A stretch of DNA of 64,000 nt, taken from Pantoea eucalypti (GTDB lineage: Bacteria; Pseudomonadota; Gammaproteobacteria; Enterobacterales; Enterobacteriaceae). The notes beneath the pieces are model-generated. The model saw nothing but the letters and a program-made list of their open reading frames with translations. It was not told the origin of the DNA and did not search any database. Below, in pieces: positions 1 through 8,220 of the stretch; positions within the stretch are counted from its first letter, which is position 1; every line of letters begins with the position of its first letter. The position numbers and the translations under genes were made by a program. The DNA is taken from contig NZ_CP045720.1 of NCBI RefSeq assembly GCF_009646115.1, forward strand, positions 992,001-1,056,000, written 5' to 3'.

Positions 1-418
1 TCAGGAGAATTCAGTTGGACAGTGATACCCGATTAACTTTAATTCTGGCAAGCTGAATTTTCTTTGCTGCTTGCCAACCGGCGAGCAGCGATCCCCGCTT
101 TAATTAACGATCGCGCTCCTTTTTTAAATCCTGTCATTCACAGGAGTGCGCGTTATGCTGCTGTTTATATTCGCTCTTTTTCCTCCGCCCCGATTGGCGT
201 AGCGCAGGCTACGCCCGATTGACGATCTCAGACTTTCAACATGCTGCGTTTAACCGACGTCGGCTAATCCTGTGCGCATCATTATTTTGCGTGCAGGCGG
301 AATAACGTGATTATTCCTGAAGGTCACCGCATTAAATAACCCGGCTTCGCCAGGTTTTATCCATGCACCTTATTTTGCGTGCAGGACAACTATTGCTTTA
401 AATCAGGGAGATGTCGAA
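1..418 (+). promoter_or_regulatory. Long 5' leader of mgtA
   Basis: More than 400 bases precede mgtA and hold no conventional gene. The stretch contains a 15-codon leader ORF (155-202), a perfect 8-bp hairpin with a GCAG loop (196-215) whose stem contains the leader stop codon, and two copies of a 16-base direct repeat (282-297 and 370-385, the second just before the mgtA ribosome site). In Salmonella and E. coli the mgtA leader senses Mg2+ and proline through the MgtL peptide and alternative stems. The layout here fits that logic although the sequence differs. I did not find a convincing PhoP box. Confidence 0.6.
155..202 (+). CDS. Proline-rich leader peptide upstream of mgtA (MgtL analogue)
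   Basis: A 15-residue ORF, MLLFIFALFPPPRLA, starts at an ATG 8 bases after a CAGGAG ribosome site (141-146). Residues 10-12 are three consecutive prolines (codons CCT CCG CCC), a ribosome-stalling type of motif. The stop codon lies inside the ascending stem of the 196-215 hairpin, so the position of a translating ribosome would decide whether the hairpin forms. Enterobacterial MgtL is also a short proline-containing peptide in this position, but its sequence is different. Function as a proline/Mg2+ attenuator of mgtA is inferred from position and codon content. Confidence 0.55.
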   Translation: MLLFIFALFPPPRLA

Positions 419-3121
419 ATGAGCGACATGAAACTGGAGCAGGTTGCGATCACTTCATCCGGCAACCGTAACGATAAAAAAAGTAAAAAAATGTTTGCTG
501 TGGCACAGCAGGCAGGCCAGCACATTGAGACGACGCTGGCAAACCTGCGCAGCCACCACCAGGGCCTGACTCAGGCTGAAGCGGCGAAACGCCTGAGCCT
601 GTACGGCCGCAATGAAGTCGCGCATGAGAAAGCGCCACCGGCGCTGATTCAGCTGCTGATGGCGTTTAATAACCCGTTTATCTACGTATTGCTGGTCCTG
701 GCGCTGGTGAGTTTTGTAACGGACTACTGGCTGCCGCTGCGCGCCGGTCAGGAGACCGATCTTTCCGGGGTGATCATCATCTGCACCATGGTGATGTTGA
801 GCGGGCTGCTGCGCTTCTGGCAGGAGTTTCGCACCAACCGTGCGGCGCAGGCGCTGCAGTCACTGGTTCGTAGCCAGGTTACCGTGCTGCGGCGTGAGGC
901 GGACAGCGAAACCGCACAGCGCCAGGATGTGGATATGAGTGAACTGGTGCCGGGCGATATCATTCTGCTCAGCACCGGCGACCAGGTGCCAGCCGATGTG
1001 CGCCTCCTGAGTTCACGTAACCTGTTTATCAGTGAAGCGGTGCTGACCGGCGAGTCGCTGCCGGTTGAGAAACACAGCAGTGATGCGGGTATTGACGGCA
1101 CAGGCCAGACTGCTAAAGAGCTGCTGGCGTCAGCGAATATCTGCCTGATGGGTACCAGCGTAGCCAGCGGTACAGCCAGCGCCGTCGTCGTCGCGACCGG
1201 TGGCGAAACCTGGTTTGGCTCGCTGGCCTCATCGCTGACCGGAAGCCGTCCGCAAACTGCATTTGATCGCGGGGTGAATAGCGTCAGCAAACTGCTGATC
1301 CGCTTTATGCTGGTGATGGTGCCGGTGGTGCTGCTGATAAATGGCTTCACCAAAGGTGACTGGATGGATGCCACGCTATTTGCACTGGCGGTTGCGGTCG
1401 GGCTGACCCCGGAAATGCTGCCGATGATTGTCAGCGCCAACCTGGCCAAAGGCGCAATTGCGATGTCTCGTCGCAAAGTCATCGTTAAAAAGCTCAATGC
1501 CATTCAGAACCTTGGGGCAATGGACGTGCTCTGCACGGATAAAACCGGCACGCTGACTCAGGACACCATTCTGCTGGCGCATCATCTGGATGCACAGGGC
1601 AATGAAGATGCTCAGGTCCTGCTGCTGGCATGGCTGAACGGCAGCAGCCAGAGTGGCGCGAAAAACCTGATGGACCGCGCCGTACTCAGCGCGGGCGATA
1701 AAATCATTTCGCAGTCTCTGCGCAGCCAGTTTCAACTGGTGGATGAGTTGCCGTTTGATTTTGATCGCCGCCGGGTTTCAGTGCTGGTGGAAGATCTGGC
1801 TCAGCATCGTTCACAGCTGATCTGCAAAGGCGCAGTCAAAGAGATGCTGGCGGTAAGTATCGCCGTGCGCAAGGGCGATGCGGTCGTTGCACTGGATGCG
1901 GCGCAGCGAGCGGCGCTGCTGACACAGACCGAACACTATCATCAGCAGGGTTATCGTGTGCTGCTCGTGGCAACCCGTGATGAGGAGCTGCGCGCGCCGC
2001 TCAACGACAGTGACGAGCGCGATCTGGTTATTCAGGGCATGCTGACCTTCCGCGATCCGCCAAAAGCCAGCGCGGGTAAAGCGATTAAAGCCCTGCGCGA
2101 CAGTGGTGTGGCGGTGAAAGTGCTGACCGGCGACAACCCATTGGTGACGCTGCGTGTCTGCGCCGATGTCGGACTGACCGATCCGGCGATGCTGACCGGC
2201 GATCAGATTGAGGCGATGAACGATGACGAACTGGCGCAGGAAGTGGAACGTTGCACGCTGTTTGCCCAGCTGACGCCGCTGCAGAAATCACGTCTGGTGC
2301 GGCTGATGCAGCAGAATGGTCACACCGTCGGTTTCCTGGGAGATGGCATTAATGACGCGCCTGCACTCCGGGCGGCGGATACCGGGATTTCCGTGGACAG
2401 CGCGGCAGATGTGGCGAAAGCCTCCTCGGACATCATCCTGCTGGAGAAAGATTTACAGGTACTGAATGAAGGTGTCCTCAAAGGACGCGAGACCTTTGGC
2501 AACATCATCAAGTACCTGAACATGACCGCCAGTTCCAACTTCGGCAATGTTTTCTCGCTGCTGGTGGCCAGTGCTTTTATTCCGTTTTTGCCGATGCTCT
2601 CCATTCATCTGCTGATTCAGAACCTGATGTATGACATTTCCCAGCTGGCACTGCCGTGGGACAAGGTTGACCGTGAGTTTCTGAATAAGCCGCGTAAATG
2701 GGATGCCGGCAACATTAAACGCTTCATGCTGTGGATGGGGCCGACGTCGTCAATTTTTGACGTCACGACCTTTGCGCTGATGTGGTTCGTTTTTGGCGCG
2801 AATCATGCGGGCGTGCAGTCGCTGTTCCAGTCCGGCTGGTTTATCGAGGGATTGCTGTCACAGACGCTGGTAGTGCATATGCTGCGTACCCGGAAGATTC
2901 CGTTTATCCAGAGTCGCGCCACCTTACCGGTGATGCTGACCACGCTGACGATTATGGCGCTGGGCATCCTGATTCCGTTCTCACCGCTGGGCGCGATGGT
3001 CGGTCTGGTGCCACTGCCATGGCAATACTTCCCGTGGCTGGTGCTGACGCTGTTCAGCTACTGCCTGGTGGCGCAGGGAATGAAACATGTCTACATCCGC
3101 AGGTTTGGTCAGTGGTTCTAG
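419..3121 (+). CDS. mgtA: Magnesium-transporting P-type ATPase
   Basis: This 900-residue P3-type ATPase imports Mg2+ across the inner membrane, driven by ATP. Visible motifs in order are the actuator TGES near residue 210, the phosphorylation motif DKTGTLT near residue 374, and the hinge GDGINDAPAL near residue 641, with about ten hydrophobic segments including a cluster at the C-terminus. Length matches MgtA/MgtB (about 900). The start at 419 follows a GGGAG ribosome site. Long leader control (1-418) and a 28-codon membrane peptide 10 bases downstream indicate a Mg2+-stress locus. MgtA and MgtB are hard to separate by eye; the absence of mgtC nearby favours MgtA. Confidence 0.93.
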   Translation: MSDMKLEQVAITSSGNRNDKKSKKMFAVAQQAGQHIETTLANLRSHHQGLTQAEAAKRLSLYGRNEVAHEKAPPALIQLLMAFNNPFIYVLLVLALVSFVTDYWLPLRAGQETDLSGVIIICTMVMLSGLLRFWQEFRTNRAAQALQSLVRSQVTVLRREADSETAQRQDVDMSELVPGDIILLSTGDQVPADVRLLSSRNLFISEAVLTGESLPVEKHSSDAGIDGTGQTAKELLASANICLMGTSVASGTASAVVVATGGETWFGSLASSLTGSRPQTAFDRGVNSVSKLLIRFMLVMVPVVLLINGFTKGDWMDATLFALAVAVGLTPEMLPMIVSANLAKGAIAMSRRKVIVKKLNAIQNLGAMDVLCTDKTGTLTQDTILLAHHLDAQGNEDAQVLLLAWLNGSSQSGAKNLMDRAVLSAGDKIISQSLRSQFQLVDELPFDFDRRRVSVLVEDLAQHRSQLICKGAVKEMLAVSIAVRKGDAVVALDAAQRAALLTQTEHYHQQGYRVLLVATRDEELRAPLNDSDERDLVIQGMLTFRDPPKASAGKAIKALRDSGVAVKVLTGDNPLVTLRVCADVGLTDPAMLTGDQIEAMNDDELAQEVERCTLFAQLTPLQKSRLVRLMQQNGHTVGFLGDGINDAPALRAADTGISVDSAADVAKASSDIILLEKDLQVLNEGVLKGRETFGNIIKYLNMTASSNFGNVFSLLVASAFIPFLPMLSIHLLIQNLMYDISQLALPWDKVDREFLNKPRKWDAGNIKRFMLWMGPTSSIFDVTTFALMWFVFGANHAGVQSLFQSGWFIEGLLSQTLVVHMLRTRKIPFIQSRATLPVMLTTLTIMALGILIPFSPLGAMVGLVPLPWQYFPWLVLTLFSYCLVAQGMKHVYIRRFGQWF

Positions 3122-3131
3122 GGAGGAGAAG

Positions 3132-3218
3132 ATGAAAAAAGGCAGGCTCGATAAAGTTTTTGTTGGCGTGATGATTATCGGCTTAACTCTGATTGCGCTG
3201 ACGGTCGTGGTGCGATGA
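3132..3218 (+). CDS. 28-residue single-pass membrane peptide downstream of mgtA (MgtR/MgtS-like in position)
   Basis: An ATG at 3132 sits 10 bases after the mgtA stop and directly behind a strong GGAGGAG ribosome site, and opens a 28-codon ORF. The N-terminus is basic (MKKGRLDK) and is followed by about 18 hydrophobic residues ending in VVVR, a classic single transmembrane micro-protein. It ends just before a terminator, so it should be the second gene of the mgtA transcript. In Salmonella MgtR and in E. coli MgtS are roughly 30-residue membrane peptides that control Mg2+ transporter stability. Sequence identity to either is not evident; a similar role is inferred. Confidence 0.7.
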   Translation: MKKGRLDKVFVGVMIIGLTLIALTVVVR

Positions 3219-3242
3219 TAGCGTTGTAAAACTGCGAACATT

Positions 3243-3275
3243 AAAAGGCAGCGAGGCGACTCACTGCCTTTTTTA
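3243..3275. terminator. Terminator after mgtA and its small ORF
   Basis: An AAAGGCAG / CTGCCTTT stem is followed by a T run on the plus strand and preceded by an A run, so it could also serve the convergent RIO kinase gene. Confidence 0.75.
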
Positions 3276-3286
3276 TTAATGGGCGA

Positions 3287-4141
3287 TTACTCTTCGTCGC
3301 GCTCACGGCTGGCACGCTGGCGTTCGTAATATTCATCCTCTGCAGTGATGATCTCATCCATCAGCGAATCCATATCAACCACGCGCTCCTCTTCCACAAA
3401 CTCTCCGGTAAGCGGCGTTTCTGGTGTGAGCTTGCCATCCTCATACAGCAACCAGATCTCTTTGGCATAGCGCGTCTTAAGCAGCTGCGGAGCGAACTGA
3501 CCATAGTATGAAGTGATGTTGTTTACGTCACGTTCGAACATCGACTCGGCATGGTTATTGGCCGCCGCATCAACCGCCTGGGGCAGGTCAATAATCACCG
3601 GTCCCTGATCGTCCAGCAGCACGTTGAACTCGGATAAGTCACCATGCACGATACCTGCACAGAGCATGCGAACGATGTTACGGATCATGGTGTTGAAATC
3701 GGTGATTGCCTGCTCTTCGGAGAGCATGACATCGCTGAGGCGCGGCGCAACCGCACCGTTGGCGTCAGTCACCAGCTCCATCAGTAACACACCGTCGATG
3801 CAGAGATAAGGCTGAGGTACACGAACACCGGCGTTAGCCAGGCGGAACAATGCGTCTACTTCGGCAGTCTGCCAGGACTCTTCCTGCTGCTTACGGCCAA
3901 ATTTCGTGCCTTTCTGCATGGCGCGGGCGTTACGGCTGTTGCGGGTTTTACGTCCTTCCTGATACTGCACCGCCTGCTTGAAGCTACGCTGAGTCGCTTC
4001 TTTATAGACTTTGGCGCACTGCACCTTGCCGCCGCAAAGCACGGTATAGACGTCTGCTTCTTTGCCGCTTTTCAGCCGCTGCAGGACATCGTCAATCAGG
4101 CCGTCATCGACCAGTGGCTGGATTCTGTTTGGGATTTTCAT
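3287..4141 (-). CDS. RIO-type serine protein kinase (PA4780-like)
   Basis: A 284-residue protein with an atypical protein-kinase fold of the RIO family. It shows a glycine-poor nucleotide loop SGKEADVY (residues 25-32), a lysine in QCAKVYKE (near 44), the catalytic-loop motif HGDLSEFN (near 169-176), and the metal-binding IDLPQAVD (near 186-193). The C-terminal 40 residues are highly acidic. Bacterial RIO1-like kinases of this type occur in Enterobacterales and Pseudomonas; the cellular substrate is not established. It is convergent with mgtA and stands alone. The intergenic stretch on its 5' side (4142-4465) contains no gene I can support. Confidence 0.85.
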   Translation of the reverse strand: MKIPNRIQPLVDDGLIDDVLQRLKSGKEADVYTVLCGGKVQCAKVYKEATQRSFKQAVQYQEGRKTRNSRNARAMQKGTKFGRKQQEESWQTAEVDALFRLANAGVRVPQPYLCIDGVLLMELVTDANGAVAPRLSDVMLSEEQAITDFNTMIRNIVRMLCAGIVHGDLSEFNVLLDDQGPVIIDLPQAVDAAANNHAESMFERDVNNITSYYGQFAPQLLKTRYAKEIWLLYEDGKLTPETPLTGEFVEEERVVDMDSLMDEIITAEDEYYERQRASRERDEE

Positions 4142-4465
4142 GCGGCTTTATACCTTATTTCACCCACTTTTCGTATCAATTTGCGATGATGGAAATATTG
4201 GCAATGACTGAACAAAGAATCTGATTCTACCCTGGAATGTAGCTTTATGGGGATGATCCTTGATGACCAGCGCGTTTGACCTTTGTTTTTTCATAAACAA
4301 TGGATTAGCTGGAAGAGCAGGGCAGTTTTGTCTGCACGAGTATCGTTTTCTGGCCACTGCGCACAGCTGGCAGGGATGATGTATCCGGGGAAAAACCTGT
4401 AGAGCAGACCGAAGCGGTCTGTCAGGCCAGCATCCTGCTCACAGAAAACTGGCCCACCTGCGGGA

Positions 4466-4954
4466 TTATTTCAGGCTTTTAAGCACGTTAACCGTGCTGT
4501 CGATGTCGATCTCATCTTCAGAGAAGGTCAGCGTGGTTCCCTGGAATGTGGTGACCGCCAGCTTTTTCAGCGAGCGCATTTCATTCGCTTTCGTGTCAGA
4601 TTTCGGCCGGATGTTATTCAGCAACAGGCCGACTGACAGCACCGCGTTCTCTTTATCGACACCGGCATCGACCGGGACTTCTTCGCTGTAGACCAGGTAA
4701 GATTTGATCGAGGTGATCTTCAGCCGCTCGCCTGCGATGTAGATGTATTTGCTTGTCGGCGCGACTTTCACCGCATAGGCAGATAAGCCTTTGTTGTTGG
4801 TGGTGGGTTCAAAGGTCACCGCCGCATCTTTTTTGATCAGGTCAGGGTTGGCGACCTTAATCACATGAAAATAGCGGTTATCGCCGTTTTCATCTTTGAT
4901 AAAGCCAAAACCTTTATCTTCAAACCACGTTGTGATCGTTCCGTTCATCGCCAT
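4466..4954 (-). CDS. Cold-shock-domain protein with C-terminal extension
   Basis: A 162-residue protein. The first 65 residues resemble a cold-shock domain: an RNP1-like KGFGFIKDENG (14-24) and an RNP2-like YFHVIKV (28-34). The remaining ~95 residues form a separate beta-rich domain I do not recognise, containing several predicted strands and a C-terminal ISTVNVLKSL-like tail. Single-stranded nucleic-acid binding is the likely activity of the N-terminal part. It is longer than the 70-residue Csp proteins and resembles the two-domain CSD proteins annotated in many enterics. The start at 4954 has a second in-frame ATG two codons later, so either could be used. Confidence 0.75.
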   Translation of the reverse strand: MAMNGTITTWFEDKGFGFIKDENGDNRYFHVIKVANPDLIKKDAAVTFEPTTNNKGLSAYAVKVAPTSKYIYIAGERLKITSIKSYLVYSEEVPVDAGVDKENAVLSVGLLLNNIRPKSDTKANEMRSLKKLAVTTFQGTTLTFSEDEIDIDSTVNVLKSLK

Positions 4955-5098
4955 TTTTGCCTGCTTAATCTACTCAGTTTTTTACAGCGCGCAGTGTAAA
5001 ACACAATGCCTGCACAGACTATATAAGTCTGGATGATAATTTTCAGCTGCGCCAGGGAGCGACGGTATGGCGCTCACTCGTCTGGCGATGAGTAACAG

Positions 5099-5344
5099 TT
5101 ACTCGTTGCCCCAGCGGTTCAGGAACTCCGCGATATCATCAATACGCTGCTCATCAATGCCGGCTTCACGCGCCATATCCTGCTGCGACGCTTCACTGAT
5201 CTCTTCGTTGTTCATCAAACGGGTGATCAGCAGCTGGAAGTAATGGGCCAGCGGGGTACGTTCAGCTTCGCTTACCGGCTTAGCAGACTCCGTCGCATAC
5301 TCATCTGCGACATCATAATATTTGAGAGAAATTTCGTTATTCAT
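5099..5344 (-). CDS. ymjA: YmjA family protein (DUF2543)
   Basis: An 81-residue acidic protein closely similar, as remembered, to E. coli YmjA across its full length (N-terminal [20 protein letters not shown]-terminal EFLNRWGNE). No signal peptide or membrane segment is visible. The function is unknown in any organism. It is monocistronic here, followed on its 3' side by the cold-shock-domain gene. Confidence 0.85.
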   Translation of the reverse strand: MNNEISLKYYDVADEYATESAKPVSEAERTPLAHYFQLLITRLMNNEEISEASQQDMAREAGIDEQRIDDIAEFLNRWGNE

Positions 5345-5672
5345 AGGGTGTCCGCAGCGTTGAAGTTACGTTAAGGCCTCACCGTCGTTCGTGGCATGGC
5401 TCAAAAGGAGATTATTTCGTGTTTGGGCGGGAGCTGTAAAGGGGGAAGGGCTTCAGCGCACATCTTCAGGCGTTGAGCATTTTATACTGAGCAAAAAACG
5501 ATTCCCCTCCTGATAACTGATCGCCGGGCTGTAACGCCATCAACACGTCGCAGCACGACGGTTTCCTGCCAGGCACGGGAGGAGGTGCCCGATGAGCACT
5601 CTCCTGAAAAGCCTCGCGCTGTTCAGCGCGAGTTCAGAGTGGAACTGATGAAGATCAGCTTGCCGGTCTGCA
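5345..5672. other. Intergenic stretch between ymjA and the sugar operon
   Basis: About 330 bases without a conventional gene. It holds the presumed ymjA promoter, and a short plus-strand ORF of 18 residues (5592-5648) with a good ribosome site that contains an 8-bp inverted repeat. No clear T-run terminator for the minus-strand sugar operon was found. Confidence 0.5.
5592..5648 (+). CDS. Possible 18-residue peptide
   Basis: ATG at 5592 follows GGAGGAG with about 8 bases of spacing and opens MSTLLKSLALFSASSEWN. The middle of the ORF (CTCGCGCT-GTTC-AGCGCGAG) is a perfect 8-bp hairpin. Only the ribosome site supports it; there is no known homologue I can name and coding status is doubtful. Confidence 0.25.
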   Translation: MSTLLKSLALFSASSEWN

Positions 5673-6635
5673 TCACGCGATTACGCTCTCAATCGGCTCG
5701 ATAATACATTCCGGATGCGCCTGCAGCCGCGCGAAAGCCTCGGCATACGAGGGCATCGAGTCGGCTGCGCCGGCACGTTCGACACAGAGTGAGGCAAATG
5801 CCGCAGCAAATCGCGCCGCCTGGGGCAGATCCTCGCCGGACGCGAGCCGGGCGGCAAGCGCGCCATTAAACGCGTCGCCAGCACCTGTGGTATCGCGCGG
5901 CTGTGCCGGAAAAAGCGGAATACGCTGCTGCTGCGCAGGTGTAGAGAGCAGGGCGCCAGCAATGCCCAGCGTGATAATGACCTGACGCGCACCCTTACGA
6001 TGCAGTACCTCTGCGGCGCGACGTGCGCTGGCAAAATCAGTAACGGTTACCCCGCTAAGCTGGCTCGCTTCCGTGCTGTTAGGCGTCAGCAAATCAACCT
6101 TTGCCAGCAGCGCATCGCTGATTTTTTGCCACGGCGCCGGGTTGAGAATCACAAAGGTGCCGCTGGCACGCGCGTTATCAACCATGCGTTGAATGGCACT
6201 CAGGTTGTTTTCCAGCTGTACCAGCAGAATATCGGCAGCGGCTACCGTAGGCTGGCAGCGCGTGACCTCTGCAGCGGTCACGGTGGTATTGGCGCCCGGA
6301 TAGACAGAAATCATATTTTCAGCGTCGTCGCCTGCGACGTAAATCAGCGCGTTACCGGTGGGTTTCTCTTTACAGGTAAACAGCGTAATGGCGTCAAAGC
6401 CGGTTTTCTCCAGATGACGTCGCGCGAAAAGGCCAAAATCGTCATTGCCCACTTTACCGATGTAGTGCACCCGAGCACCAGCGCGCAGCGCCGCCGTGGC
6501 CTGATTGGCGCCTTTACCGCCCGCGCCCATCATGCTGTTGTGCGCTGTCAGCGACTCCCCTGGTAGTGGAAAGCGACGCATCACGGCAACAACATCGAGG
6601 TTAAAGGAACCGAAAACACATACTTTTCCTTTCAT
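5673..6635 (-). CDS. PfkB-family sugar kinase, ribokinase-like
   Basis: A 320-residue cytoplasmic ATP-dependent carbohydrate kinase. PfkB signature 1 is seen as GAGGKGANQA (residues ~37-46), and signature 2 with the catalytic aspartate as DTTGAGDAFNGAL (~250-262). Length is close to RbsK (309). It is the last gene of the minus-strand sugar operon, and its ATG overlaps the stop of the ROK kinase by four bases, which implies translational coupling. Because a second kinase (ROK) and an AlsE-like epimerase are in the same operon, its substrate is probably not ribose itself but a sugar from the imported pathway; this is inference. Confidence 0.85.
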   Translation of the reverse strand: MKGKVCVFGSFNLDVVAVMRRFPLPGESLTAHNSMMGAGGKGANQATAALRAGARVHYIGKVGNDDFGLFARRHLEKTGFDAITLFTCKEKPTGNALIYVAGDDAENMISVYPGANTTVTAAEVTRCQPTVAAADILLVQLENNLSAIQRMVDNARASGTFVILNPAPWQKISDALLAKVDLLTPNSTEASQLSGVTVTDFASARRAAEVLHRKGARQVIITLGIAGALLSTPAQQQRIPLFPAQPRDTTGAGDAFNGALAARLASGEDLPQAARFAAAFASLCVERAGAADSMPSYAEAFARLQAHPECIIEPIESVIA

Positions 6636-7528
6636 CCTGCGCTCCTGAACAGGCGTTCGGCGGCGAGACAGGCACCGCGACAGCCCGTGTAGTCGGTTGA
6701 GTGGCTGAAAATGATCTTCAGGTTTTCGCGCGTGACCGGTGGCCGCAGATGCTGCTGAATCTGGTTGCGCAGCAAAGCCAGCGGAAAATCAGCCATCGCC
6801 AGCACGCCGCCGCCGAGGATCAGATATTCCGGGTCGAGTATATTCATCTCAGTTGCAATCAGCTGCGCCAGTCGTCGCACAAACGCCTGAAGTTCAGGCT
6901 GGTCGCCGTGATGGGTAAACAGCGCAGAAATAGGCGTGTCAGCGGCGTTCAGCGCGGCCCAGTGACTCAGCCAGTGGCCTGAGGTCAGGGTCTCCGCGCA
7001 GCCGCGATTACCGCACGGGCAGGGAAGATCATTGCCTGCCACCGGCACATGCCCCAGTTCGCCAGCACCGCCATGCTCGCCATGATAAAACTGCCCATTG
7101 AGCCACAGACTGTTGCCCATTCCGGTGCCGGGATAGAGGCCGACGGCGTTATCCGGCAGTTGCTCCAGCTGCAGCAGATCCCACAGCATCAGATGGTTCA
7201 CATCTTTGTCCATCGCCACGGGCACACCGAGCTCCGCTGCCAGGCGTGCCGCCACAGGCTGGTGGTCCAGCGCCTGGATAAAAGGCAGCGAAATCACCTG
7301 CATTCTGTCGCGGCTGAGGATACCCGGCAGGCCCAGCATAATGCCGCTGACTGGCTGCTGTTCCAGCGTATCATTAATAAGCTGAGCCAGTGCCTGCAGC
7401 GCGTCCGGCTGCCGGGCCCAGCTGGCGGTGGGCACCTTGCGAAAGCTGCTCCAGACGCCTCCCGCTTCCATGAGCTGCAGCCGGGTACCGGTGCCGCCAA
7501 TGTCGATACCGAGCCAGCGCGGTTTCAT
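6632..7528 (-). CDS. alsK: ROK-family hexose kinase, AlsK-like
   Basis: A 298-residue cytoplasmic kinase. The N-terminal phosphate-binding loop GIDIGGTGTRL (7-17) and the zinc-binding ROK motif CPCGNRGCAET (~173-183) are both present. AlsK of E. coli phosphorylates D-allose and is about this size. Overlaps the epimerase gene upstream and the PfkB kinase downstream by four bases each, so the three are co-translated. Combined with an AlsE-type epimerase it fits a D-allulose or D-allose pathway. Exact substrate is inferred from context; a general ROK glucokinase-like role cannot be excluded. Confidence 0.75.
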   Translation of the reverse strand: MKPRWLGIDIGGTGTRLQLMEAGGVWSSFRKVPTASWARQPDALQALAQLINDTLEQQPVSGIMLGLPGILSRDRMQVISLPFIQALDHQPVAARLAAELGVPVAMDKDVNHLMLWDLLQLEQLPDNAVGLYPGTGMGNSLWLNGQFYHGEHGGAGELGHVPVAGNDLPCPCGNRGCAETLTSGHWLSHWAALNAADTPISALFTHHGDQPELQAFVRRLAQLIATEMNILDPEYLILGGGVLAMADFPLALLRNQIQQHLRPPVTRENLKIIFSHSTDYTGCRGACLAAERLFRSAG

Positions 7529-8220
7529 GCAGACACCTGCGCCAGCCCCTGGGCTTCATCAATGCTGTCGCGCATCATCTTCCACGCGGTGGCTAAATCG
7601 TCATGAATGTTAAATAAGCCCGAGGTACCGACAATCAGGACTTCTGCGCCCGCGCCAATAAGCTGGTGATAAGTGCGGGTGTTACAGGAGCCGTCGATTT
7701 CGATCAGATAGTGATATCCGTGCTGCTGCTTCAGTGCTTTCAGCTCACGCACCTTTTCAACCATTTCCGGGATAAAAGGCTGGCCGGCGTAGCCCGGATC
7801 CACCGTCATCACGGTGATCTTGTCGAGCAAATGGATATAGTGCTGAATATATGAGATTGGGGTGGCTGGATTGAGCACCACGCCCACTTTTTTACCATAA
7901 CTGCGGATCAGATTAATGACGCGAAACGCGTCGCGGTTGATCGTCTCCGCGTGCGGACAGATATAGTCAGCCCCCGCTTTTGCAACCGCCTCGATAAAAT
8001 TAGTCGGCTCTTCCACCATCAGATGCACGTCGATCGCCACGCGGGTGAAAGGACGGATCTGCTCAATGAAGAAAGGGGAGAGCGTTATATTTTTAACGTA
8101 ATGACCATCCATGATATCCACATGAAGAAAGTCAGCGCGCGAGTCGAGAACCTGTAGCTGGTGCTTGATCTCCATCAGGTTCATACACATCAGTGACGGG
8201 GAGATTTGAGTACGCATCAT
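7525..8220 (-). CDS. alsE: D-allulose-6-phosphate 3-epimerase / ribulose-phosphate-3-epimerase family
   Basis: A 231-residue TIM-barrel sugar-phosphate epimerase. The metal-binding motifs of the family are clear: HVDIMDGHYV (~33-42), DVHLMVEEP (~64-72), TVDPGYAGQPF (~139-149) and IDGS (~174-177). It resembles AlsE, which converts D-allulose-6-phosphate to fructose-6-phosphate, more than Rpe in the HVDIMDG/GYAGQPFI context and in its neighbours. It overlaps the permease gene upstream by four bases. Presence of this step without an allose-6-phosphate isomerase gene suggests that the imported sugar is already a ketose. Confidence 0.8.
   Translation of the reverse strand: MMRTQISPSLMCMNLMEIKHQLQVLDSRADFLHVDIMDGHYVKNITLSPFFIEQIRPFTRVAIDVHLMVEEPTNFIEAVAKAGADYICPHAETINRDAFRVINLIRSYGKKVGVVLNPATPISYIQHYIHLLDKITVMTVDPGYAGQPFIPEMVEKVRELKALKQQHGYHYLIEIDGSCNTRTYHQLIGAGAEVLIVGTSGLFNIHDDLATAWKMMRDSIDEAQGLAQVSA

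Noticed and set aside
1..120. PhoP box upstream of mgtA
   Set aside because: AT-rich runs resemble half of the (T/G)GTTTA direct repeat, but no pair with correct spacing was found.
4160..4357. 65-codon minus-strand open frame between the RIO kinase and the cold-shock gene
   Set aside because: Atypical composition, no ribosome site, no motif; probably chance.
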